Shown here in pieces: positions 1-4,441 of a stretch of 5,221 nt of DNA. The notes under the pieces were generated by a model. That model saw only the letters and a list, made by a program, of their open reading frames with translations. It searched no databases and was not told the DNA's origin. How positions within the stretch are numbered: position 1 is the first letter of the stretch; every line of letters begins with the position of its first letter. Origin of the DNA: Bacteroidaceae bacterium (GTDB lineage Bacteria; Bacteroidota; Bacteroidia; Bacteroidales; Bacteroidaceae); NCBI GenBank assembly GCA_017961965.1, contig JAGCWG010000328.1, positions 1-5,221 on the forward strand, in the 5' to 3' direction. The position numbers and the translations under genes were made by a program.

Positions 1-108
1 GCAGCAAAGGCTCTTACAGACGAGTACGAGGTTGACGAGGCAACAGCCCTTGCTGATGCTGAGAAGCTCGTGAATGACTGGATTGATGCCGAGATAGTAG
101 AAAAATAA
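1..108 (+). CDS. C-terminal fragment of a PqqD-like small protein (5' end outside window)
   Basis: An open frame runs from the first base to a TAA at 106-108 and gives 35 residues. The piece LTDEYEVDEATALADAEKLV followed by a short hydrophobic end (WIDAEIVEK) resembles the C-terminal helix-turn-helix part of PqqD-family proteins, where an 'L..eYdVd...a..Dv..f...l...glie' pattern is usual. PqqD-fold proteins bind precursor peptides and present them to radical-SAM or other modifying enzymes. In Bacteroidales, stand-alone members are common in small peptide-modification loci. The start codon, the N-terminal beta-sheet half and the upstream genes are outside the window, so the assignment rests on the tail alone. 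It lies 104 nt upstream of ung on the same strand; cotranscription is possible but not shown. Confidence 0.55.
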   Translation, partial: AAKALTDEYEVDEATALADAEKLVNDWIDAEIVEK

Positions 109-118
109 AAATATTGAA

Positions 119-198
119 TAATTAGTAATGTGTAATGAGTAATTGAAAAAATGACGGATTAAAAATATTTCTAATTACTCATTTATCATTACTCATTA
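119..198. repeat. Imperfect inverted repeat built from 7-bp-periodic AT-rich units
   Basis: The left arm 119-144 pairs with the right arm 173-198 at 22 of 26 positions; the mismatches are at 123 and 131-133. The inner 11 bp (134-144, AATGAGTAATT, against 173-183, AATTACTCATT) are perfect, and the loop is 28 nt. Each arm is itself a degenerate 7-bp repeat: units such as TAATTAG, TAATGTG, TAATGAG and TAATTGA on the left, and the reverse-complement unit (TTACTCA, TTTATCA, TTACTCA, TTAATAA) on the right. The periodicity continues to within a few bases of the ung start codon. It could act as a transcript hairpin between the PqqD-like gene and ung, or be a decayed repeat element. No consensus -7 box is evident in this spacer. 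Confidence 0.7.
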
Positions 199-212
199 AT
201 AATTTGTAATCC

Positions 213-878
213 GTGGCAACAGTTACCATAGAACCATCGTGGCAGGCGCACCTTCAGAAGGAGTTTGACAAACCATACTTTGAGAATCTCATAGCCTTTG
301 TCAAGCAGGAGTATGCCCATCATACCGTCTATCCTCCGGGTAGGCTTATATTCAATGCCTTCAACCTTTGTCCGTTCGATAAGGTCAAGGTCGTACTCAT
401 CGGTCAAGACCCTTACCACGAACCAGGGCAGGCACATGGATTATGCTTCTCAGTCAATGATGGAGTGCAGTTTCCACCTTCGCTCAACAATATCTTCAAG
501 GAGATAAAGGACGATACAGGTGCGGACATTCCTACCTCTGGTAATCTCACTCGCTGGGCAGAGCAGGGCGTTCTTTTGCTTAACGCCACTCTTACCGTTC
601 GTGAGCACATGGCTGGCAGTCATCAGAAGCATGGCTGGGAAGAATTTACCGATGAAGTCATACGTACCATCAGCAATGAGCGCGAAGGCATCGTGTTTAT
701 CCTTTGGGGTAGTTATGCACAGAGCAAGGCACAACTCATTGATTCATCCAAGCATTTCATCCTCAAGAGTGCGCATCCATCGCCACTTTCCGCCTATCGC
801 GGATTCTTTGGTAACCACCATTTCTCACTCACCAACATGTATTTGCAGAAGAATGGCAAGACACCGATTAAGTGGTAA
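213..878 (+). CDS. ung: Uracil-DNA glycosylase, family 1
   Basis: This 221-aa enzyme excises uracil from DNA, starting base-excision repair of deaminated cytosine or misincorporated dUMP. The length is normal for family 1 UDG. The water-activating motif [14 protein letters not shown] is at residues 64-77, with catalytic Asp66 and uracil-stacking Phe79. The uracil-binding Asn124 lies in LLLNATLTV. The DNA-intercalation motif [13 protein letters not shown] is at 188-200 with catalytic His188. All key residues are present. The Glu after GQDPYH replaces the Gly of E. coli Ung, which I recall as common in Bacteroidetes. The start is GTG at 213: TAA at 207-209 closes the frame upstream, and the N-terminus [10 protein letters not shown] has the expected distance to the conserved IEPSW segment. 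There is no Shine-Dalgarno site, and a 7-bp-periodic tract reaches almost to the start codon. Confidence 0.97.
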   Translation: MATVTIEPSWQAHLQKEFDKPYFENLIAFVKQEYAHHTVYPPGRLIFNAFNLCPFDKVKVVLIGQDPYHEPGQAHGLCFSVNDGVQFPPSLNNIFKEIKDDTGADIPTSGNLTRWAEQGVLLLNATLTVREHMAGSHQKHGWEEFTDEVIRTISNEREGIVFILWGSYAQSKAQLIDSSKHFILKSAHPSPLSAYRGFFGNHHFSLTNMYLQKNGKTPIKW

Positions 879-880
879 TT

Positions 881-919
881 AATTAAGCCGTTAGGAACAA
901 GTGTCCTAACGGCTTAATT
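881..919. terminator. Perfect 16-bp stem hairpin, probable bidirectional terminator
   Basis: AATTAAGCCGTTAGGA (881-896) and its exact reverse complement TCCTAACGGCTTAATT (904-919) flank a 7-nt loop. The stem starts 2 nt after the ung stop codon and lies 32 nt beyond the yjbQ stop on the other strand, so it sits between convergent genes. The AT-rich stem ends supply A and U runs to either transcript, although no long U-tract follows. Position and perfect symmetry support a shared terminator for ung and the minus-strand operon. Confidence 0.85.
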
Positions 920-951
920 GTCTGTTAACCTAAGGATTTTTACCATTAGCA

Positions 952-1365
952 TTATTCATATATCGTGGCTACGATGCGGCGAGAACCACCATAGTTGCGG
1001 AACTCGCAGAGATAGATGCCCTGCCATGTGCCGAGATTGAGACGGCCGTTGGTGATAGGGATGGTGATGCTCACTCCGAAGAGGCTGCTCTTGGCATGAG
1101 CAGGCATATCATCAGCACCTTCGAGTACATGGTCGTAGTATGGCTCGTTCTCCTTCACGAGGTGGTTGAGAATCTGTTCCATGTCTGTACGTACATCTGG
1201 GTCAGCATTCTCGTTGATGCTGAGAGCGCATGACGTGTGCTGTACGAACAGGTTCAGTAACCCTACTTTTGGTAGAGGAGTAGGGAGATTGTCTAATATT
1301 TCACGTGTTATGAGGTGACATCCTCTGCGCTTGGCAGAGAGAATGAATTGTTTTTGCTGAATCAT
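952..1365 (-). CDS. yjbQ: YjbQ / UPF0047 family protein (secondary thiamine-phosphate synthase-like)
   Basis: The 137-aa protein matches the whole length of the YjbQ (UPF0047) family. Visible signatures are GLLNLFVQHTSCALSINENA (residues 35-54) continuing into DPDVRTDME, the EGADDMPAHAKSS block (82-94) and GTWQGIYLCEFR (112-123), ending with GGSRRIVATIYE. The conserved His43, Asp/Glu and His90 cluster around the putative active or metal-binding site of this small trimeric fold. Some family members show weak thiamine-phosphate synthase activity, but the physiological role is unsettled, so the enzymatic name should be read cautiously. It is the last gene of the minus-strand operon, 13 nt after the HEAT-like gene, and is followed by the hairpin at 881-919. 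The ATG is the only start giving the canonical N-terminus. Confidence 0.93.
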   Translation of the reverse strand: MIQQKQFILSAKRRGCHLITREILDNLPTPLPKVGLLNLFVQHTSCALSINENADPDVRTDMEQILNHLVKENEPYYDHVLEGADDMPAHAKSSLFGVSITIPITNGRLNLGTWQGIYLCEFRNYGGSRRIVATIYE

Positions 1366-1378
1366 GAACTAAAAAAAT

Positions 1379-1894
1379 TTATAATTTTCCTTTCTTTATT
1401 CTATTTACAACACAACGAAGGGCTGGTTTGTAATAGCTCAGCTCGATACTATCAATGGTGCGCATGAACTCGTCCATGAGTTCTGGATAGAATCGACACA
1501 TACGGTATGCAATCTTCATACATAGCGATTGTATTCCAGGAAATTCTTCTATGTCTGCCATGTGTTCGAGACAGAAGTCGAGAAAGTCGGTTCGTAGGTC
1601 GTCTTCTGTTAATTTTAGTCGCTCAACGATATTGAGAGATAGACGACGGACGGCAGATTCCTTAGTCTGCATGGCAAGTTCCATGAACTCGTTGAGCATC
1701 GGTTGGAGTTGCTCCAGTTCCTTATCGGTAGCCTTGGTCAATGCCCATAGTGCATTGCGAGCTACATGTGCATCACTATTGAACATGAAGCGTTTAGCAA
1801 AGGATATGAAAGTATTGCTTTCACGCACTTCGTTGTATATTGCCAATACATCTTCGTCACCTTTTACTTTTGCCAGTTGTGTGTCGGAAAACAT
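1379..1894 (-). CDS. HEAT-like all-helical protein of unknown function
   Basis: The protein has 171 residues and is predicted to be almost entirely alpha-helical. Paired amphipathic helices such as HVARNALWALTKA (about 43-55), LQPMLNEFMELAMQ (63-76), AVRRLSLNIVERL (81-93), IQSLCMKIAYRMCRF (121-135) and LMDEFMRTIDSI (139-150) give a HEAT/ARM-type repeat pattern. I do not recognise a named family or catalytic motif, and there is no signal peptide or membrane segment. Such folds usually serve as protein or nucleic-acid binding scaffolds. I chose ATG 1892-1894 (MFSDTQ) as the start. The frame stays open to 2044, but that extension would run back through the end of the acetyltransferase gene and encodes a low-quality stretch; with the chosen start the gap is 17 nt. 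It lies third in the operon. Confidence 0.8.
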   Translation of the reverse strand: MFSDTQLAKVKGDEDVLAIYNEVRESNTFISFAKRFMFNSDAHVARNALWALTKATDKELEQLQPMLNEFMELAMQTKESAVRRLSLNIVERLKLTEDDLRTDFLDFCLEHMADIEEFPGIQSLCMKIAYRMCRFYPELMDEFMRTIDSIELSYYKPALRCVVNRIKKGKL

Positions 1895-1911
1895 AGTCTT
1901 TGTGTCGTATT

Positions 1912-2529
1912 TCAAATTATGGATATTTCTTTTTGTAGTTGTTCGAGGAACATGGCTCCATGTCCTCCGTCCATCTGTACATGGTGGAACTGAAATGATA
2001 TTGGTAGCGTGGTTTTGAACCATCCCTTGCGGTATTTGCCCCACATGGCCATTGGATTACAGAACTTATCCGTATATTGATTCACTATACTATCCAGCTC
2101 TGTCTGTATCATGGCTGAAGTGCCGATAACCATTGCGTCCTCGAGGAATGAACTCTGACATTCCGCGATTGTCTTGGCAGTAAGTTCAATGTAGTCACGA
2201 CAGAATTGAGTGAGATCGTCAGAGTAGGGTATATCGCATGAGTTGAGTCCACCTTTGTCGTTGATGACAATCACGTTTATGGCTAAGCGGTCGTACCTGT
2301 ATAGCTTTCCTTGTTCAGGAAGAAGATAGAATTCGTCCATCTTGCTTGCAGCCTTACCTATGCACCAACAAAGCAGGGCATTGAACTTGATACCCCTTTT
2401 GTGGCTTTGTTTCAATACCATGCTTACGTCGAATGTCTTGGTTAGAGTAACCATAGGCATTGGCGATGTCATCCATAGGTCGAATGCCTGTGCACGTGCT
2501 GTATCTTGTGGATTTATCTCTATCTTCAT
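1912..2529 (-). CDS. CatA-like O-acetyltransferase (chloramphenicol acetyltransferase family)
   Basis: A 205-aa protein of the CAT superfamily, which transfers acetyl from acetyl-CoA to a hydroxyl. Counting from the ATG, the signature HHVQMDG is at residues 182-188 with catalytic His183 and the structural Asp187 (HxxxD). The upstream FNALLCWCIGKAASKMDEFY block and the MAMWGKY segment match CAT positions, and LEQLQKEI closes the fold. Differences from classical CAT are visible: the N-terminal tryptophan-arginine motif is not evident (an Arg is at 12), and the LPW/FTSF region that lines the acceptor pocket is changed. The acceptor is therefore unknown, and chloramphenicol resistance should not be assumed. 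A GTG at 2530-2532 directly precedes the ATG and could add one residue. The gene is 5 nt behind the NifX-like gene, consistent with translational coupling. Confidence 0.88.
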   Translation of the reverse strand: MKIEINPQDTARAQAFDLWMTSPMPMVTLTKTFDVSMVLKQSHKRGIKFNALLCWCIGKAASKMDEFYLLPEQGKLYRYDRLAINVIVINDKGGLNSCDIPYSDDLTQFCRDYIELTAKTIAECQSSFLEDAMVIGTSAMIQTELDSIVNQYTDKFCNPMAMWGKYRKGWFKTTLPISFQFHHVQMDGGHGAMFLEQLQKEISII

Positions 2530-2534
2530 CACTC

Positions 2535-2927
2535 TTACTTCTTAGAAGGAATAGTGAATACAGGTGTCTCCTGATGATTACCGCAGTCGTGGTGATCGCA
2601 TGATTCCATAGAATCACTCAATTGTCCATCAACGTATGCCTTGAGGACGTCATCCACTTTGCCATGACAACCACGGATAACAGTTATTCCATGTTCGTTG
2701 AGCTTATTGTAAGCTCCCATACCCATGTTGCCTGCAAGCATGAGTGTAATACCCCTCTCCTGCATGACGGAAGCGATGTTTGATTTGCATCCGCATCCCT
2801 CAGGCGAATCGAGACGTTCTGACTTTACAACATTTTTCTGTTCGTCAAGCGTGACGATTGTGTAGTAGGCACAATGACCGAAATGGTCATCCACCATTCC
2901 TTCTCTTGTTGGTATTGCTAAAATCAT
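2535..2927 (-). CDS. NifX/NifB-family (dinitrogenase Fe-Mo cofactor biosynthesis domain) metal-cluster-binding protein
   Basis: The 130-aa protein has one domain of the family that binds iron-sulfur or iron-molybdenum cluster precursors in NifX, NafY and the NifB C-terminus; stand-alone versions are widespread in anaerobes that fix no nitrogen. Visible are an N-terminal strand MILAIPT, the hallmark VDDHFGHCAYY (12-22), a cysteine pair in EGCGCKSN (43-50), the glycine-rich GNMGMGAYNKL (66-76), and a CHGKVDDVL segment (87-95). A tail rich in Cys and His, SCDHHDCGNH (109-118), follows the domain and is a candidate extra metal site. It is probably a cytoplasmic ribonuclease-H-like fold. It is the first gene of the minus-strand operon, 21 nt from the predicted -7 box. 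No nif genes are in view, so nitrogen fixation is not implied. Confidence 0.92.
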   Translation of the reverse strand: MILAIPTREGMVDDHFGHCAYYTIVTLDEQKNVVKSERLDSPEGCGCKSNIASVMQERGITLMLAGNMGMGAYNKLNEHGITVIRGCHGKVDDVLKAYVDGQLSDSMESCDHHDCGNHQETPVFTIPSKK

Positions 2928-2939
2928 ATTGTTTATTTT

Positions 2940-2951
2940 TTTGCATGCAAA
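2940..2951. promoter_or_regulatory. 12-bp perfect palindrome overlapping the operon promoter
   Basis: TTTGCATGCAAA reads the same on both strands and overlaps the minus-strand -7 element at 2948-2955 and the likely transcription start. It could be an operator, but part of the symmetry follows from the TTTG of the -7 box, so chance is a real possibility. Confidence 0.35.
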
Positions 2952-2955
2952 GTTA
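2948..2955 (-). promoter_or_regulatory. Bacteroidetes-type -7 promoter element of the four-gene operon
   Basis: On the minus strand the sequence reads TAACTTTG, an exact match to the TAnnTTTG consensus used by the Bacteroidetes primary sigma factor. It lies 20 nt upstream of the ATG of the NifX-like gene, which implies a very short leader of about 10-15 nt. No TTG is seen at the expected -33 spacing, where the sequence is GACATAA-like, so the match rests on the -7 box alone. Confidence 0.65.
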
Positions 2956-2997
2956 GTGAATTTTTGCTTATTATGTCACCACTTCGATAATAATCCT

Positions 2998-3005
2998 TAT
3001 ATTTG
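2998..3005 (+). promoter_or_regulatory. Bacteroidetes-type -7 promoter element for the macro-domain gene
   Basis: TATATTTG fits TAnnTTTG exactly and points toward the macro-domain gene. It predicts a start near 3010-3013 and a leader of about 85-90 nt, which would include the 7-bp-periodic tract at 3062-3092. A recognisable -33 TTG is lacking. Together with the element at 2948-2955 it makes this spacer a divergent promoter region whose two -7 boxes are about 43 bp apart. Confidence 0.6.
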
Positions 3006-3061
3006 CAGGCAGATAATGCGGTTTGTTTCGTTCAAGAAAACTGCGAACAGAGTTAAATACA

Positions 3062-3092
3062 TTTTTCACTTTTAACTTTTCACTATTCACTT
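3062..3092 (+). repeat. 7-bp-periodic pyrimidine-rich tract directly upstream of the macro-domain gene
   Basis: The tract reads as successive heptads TTTTCAC, TTTTAAC, TTTTCAC, TATTCAC. The terminal C of each falls at 3069, 3076, 3083 and 3090, exactly seven bases apart. It ends 5 nt before the ATG. A similar tract, on the same sense strand, precedes ung. The function is unknown; it may influence ribosome access or simply be a variable-number repeat. Confidence 0.75.
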
Positions 3093-3097
3093 AAAAT

Positions 3098-3580
3098 ATG
3101 AATATCAAGGTAATCGTAGATGACATCACCACACTCAAGGTGGATGCAATCGTAAATGCTGCTAACCACTCATTACTGGGTGGTGGAGGCGTAGATGGCG
3201 CCATACATCGTGCAGCAGGAATAGAACTGCTGAAGGAATGTGCAACCCTCGGCGGTTGTGAGACAGGACAAAGCAAGATAACAGGAGCATACAACCTTCC
3301 TTGCAAGTATGTCATTCATACAGTTGGACCTATCTATTATGGCAAGGGTGACGAACCTGCATTGTTGGCATCATGTTATAAGACAGCACTTGACATAGCC
3401 AAGGAAAAGGGCATCAAGAGCATTGCCTTTCCTTGCATCAGCACAGGAGTGTATGGCTATCCAAAGGCAGAAGCTGCACAGATAGCAGTCCGGACCATAC
3501 AGGATAGCGACTATGATGGCGAAGTCATCATCTGCTGTTTTGACGAATATTCCAAGAAATATTACGATGAAATAGTGTAG
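3098..3580 (+). CDS. Macro-domain protein, MacroD/YmdB-type (O-acetyl-)ADP-ribose hydrolase
   Basis: The 160-aa protein is a single macro domain, the full length of bacterial MacroD-type enzymes. These hydrolyse O-acetyl-ADP-ribose made by sirtuins and remove mono-ADP-ribose from acidic residues. Seen in order are [20 protein letters not shown] (residues 7-26), with Asp9 for adenine and Asn20/Asn23 for the distal ribose; the catalytic loop [14 protein letters not shown] (28-41) with Asp33; [12 protein letters not shown] strands (63-78); and the phosphate-binding loop [10 protein letters not shown] (113-122). The [14 protein letters not shown] signature places it in the MacroD class. The usual Gly of the 'GDIT' motif is Asp8 here, a minor change. 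The gene is monocistronic and convergent with the fucosidase, with no sirtuin or ADP-ribosyltransferase in view. ATG 3098 gives the canonical N-terminus. Confidence 0.95.
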   Translation: MNIKVIVDDITTLKVDAIVNAANHSLLGGGGVDGAIHRAAGIELLKECATLGGCETGQSKITGAYNLPCKYVIHTVGPIYYGKGDEPALLASCYKTALDIAKEKGIKSIAFPCISTGVYGYPKAEAAQIAVRTIQDSDYDGEVIICCFDEYSKKYYDEIV

Positions 3581-3617
3581 GGAATGACAGACGTCACAAA
3601 GGACATTCCAAATTTTT
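3581..3617 (+). terminator. Possible weak intrinsic terminator of the macro-domain gene
   Basis: GGAATG (3581-3586) and CATTCC (3604-3609) can form a 6-bp stem directly after the TAG stop, followed by AAATTTTT (3610-3617). The 17-nt loop holds a competing TGAC/GTCA pairing (3585-3588 with 3593-3596). The placement between convergent genes and the following T-run support it; the short stem and long loop argue for caution. Confidence 0.4.
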
Positions 3618-4420
3618 CATTCAGTAACAACCTCGACGTCGCCATATCCCATGCGTTCGCCTTCTGCAAGACGGTCAGCTTCGAAACGAAGGATGCGTGC
3701 CTTAACAGGTTTGTCCAGACGTATGGTCTGCCATATAGGGTTGTTAACGATGTTGGAAAATTCGCCTGATGCCACCTTTTGCCAGTCCTGCCAGTTGGTT
3801 GATGCCCAAAGGGTGTAGTGGGTGATAAGACCGTCGCGCGTTCCCTGCGGAGGAAGGTAACGGAAGGCTGTGACTGTCTGGTCTTGGCTGTAGTCAATCA
3901 TCATCTGTTTTGGACTGCTGAAGAAGATGTGTAGATTTGACGATTTCTTCTCTCCAGAGTCCTGTATGTCTGCTGTCAACTCAGGTGCGTTGTAGATGCT
4001 TACACGCGTGATGAGCGGACAGGCTTTGCTGTCAAGAATGGTGAAGCGCAGACGTGTGGCTGTAACGGTTGGGAAGCAAATGATACGTCGGTGGCCGATG
4101 GTCGTGAGTCCGTCACCTTCCTCTACCAAGGCATCCTTCAGCATGTGCCATTTACCGTTATAGTATGCCTCTAATGCAAATTTCTTAACTCGTTGTCCAA
4201 GAGTAATATATTCTTCTGCTACAAATCGGTTAAACGTTACTGGTTTCTTGAAGTCAAGCGTCATGGTAGCATTCGTCACTCCATCATCTGTAGCCCAATA
4301 TGTTGATGCCTTTCCGTCAAGTACGTTCTTTGCCTGATAGCGTTTGTCGTTACCTCTGACATTGCTTACGGTTATGCTTGCCTTGCGAGCCAAATCGTGT
4401 GCAAACACTTCCTTAATCAT
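3617..4420 (-). CDS. C-terminal carbohydrate-binding-like part of a GH29 alpha-L-fucosidase, separated by an in-frame stop
   Basis: The 267 residues continue, in the same frame, the catalytic part encoded at 4439-5221. The opening MIKEVFAHDLARKASITVSN is the usual linker after the GH29 barrel in GH29-B-like enzymes, so this is not an independent gene by origin. Two galactose-binding-like beta-sandwiches can be seen. The first spans about 10-147 (NVLDGKASTYWATDD, LDFKKPVTFNRFVAEE, YITLGQRVKKFALEAY, RLRFTILDS). The second spans about 165-267 (TVTAFRYLPPQ, ITHYTLWASTNWQDWQKV, ILRFEADRL, GYGDVEVVTE) and resembles an F5/8 type C or CBM32-like domain. ATG 4418-4420 lies only 18 nt beyond the interrupting TGA, so reinitiation could make it as a separate, catalytically empty polypeptide. 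More probably it is the tail of a pseudogene. The end is a TGA at 3617-3619. Confidence 0.85.
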   Translation of the reverse strand: MIKEVFAHDLARKASITVSNVRGNDKRYQAKNVLDGKASTYWATDDGVTNATMTLDFKKPVTFNRFVAEEYITLGQRVKKFALEAYYNGKWHMLKDALVEEGDGLTTIGHRRIICFPTVTATRLRFTILDSKACPLITRVSIYNAPELTADIQDSGEKKSSNLHIFFSSPKQMMIDYSQDQTVTAFRYLPPQGTRDGLITHYTLWASTNWQDWQKVASGEFSNIVNNPIWQTIRLDKPVKARILRFEADRLAEGERMGYGDVEVVTE

Positions 4421-4438
4421 CTTATTGAAGGCTATGCC

Positions 4439-4441
4439 TCA
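4439..4441 (-). other. In-frame TGA interrupting the GH29 fucosidase
   Basis: On the minus strand the codons around the stop read CTG TGA GGC ATA GCC TTC AAT AAG ATG, giving IHPTDSL-stop-GIAFNKM. The same frame is open on both sides, and homology continues across it. Related enzymes, as I recall them, have an Arg in a 'DSxRxxxF' helix at this place. A single C-to-T change from CGA would explain the stop. TGA also ends the acetyltransferase gene and the fucosidase frame itself, so TGA is a normal stop here. Confidence 0.85.

Noticed and set aside
119..212. CRISPR-like or insertion-sequence end
   Set aside because: The period is 7 bp without spacers, and there is no transposase, target duplication or cas gene. 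It is better described as a periodic intergenic repeat.
195..212. -7 promoter box for ung at the TTTG in 203-206
   Set aside because: The TA needed two bases before TTTG is absent (AT instead), and a start there would fall inside or beyond the GTG start codon.
520..882. Plus-strand open frame overlapping ung (120 codons)
   Set aside because: It lies inside ung in another frame, has shadow-like composition and no motif. The ung frame contains all catalytic residues.
1551..2018. Plus-strand open frame of 155 codons opposite the HEAT-like gene
   Set aside because: It is antisense to a protein with a clear helical repeat and is full of Ser/Arg/Cys runs typical of reverse-strand shadows. It has no recognisable domain.
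1895..2044. N-terminal extension of the HEAT-like protein
   Set aside because: The extra 50 residues would overlap the conserved end of the acetyltransferase gene in another frame and look like non-coding translation. ATG 1892-1894 gives a 17-nt intergenic gap.
3562..3897. Minus-strand open frame of 111 codons in the fucosidase tail
   Set aside because: It is an alternative frame within the carbohydrate-binding region with no family signature; the beta-sandwich pattern is in the other frame.
4439..4441. Reassigned TGA codon (sense reading as in some bacteria and phages)
   Set aside because: TGA also ends the acetyltransferase gene at 1912-1914 and the fucosidase frame at 3617-3619, both at sensible family ends. 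No other gene in the window has internal TGA codons.
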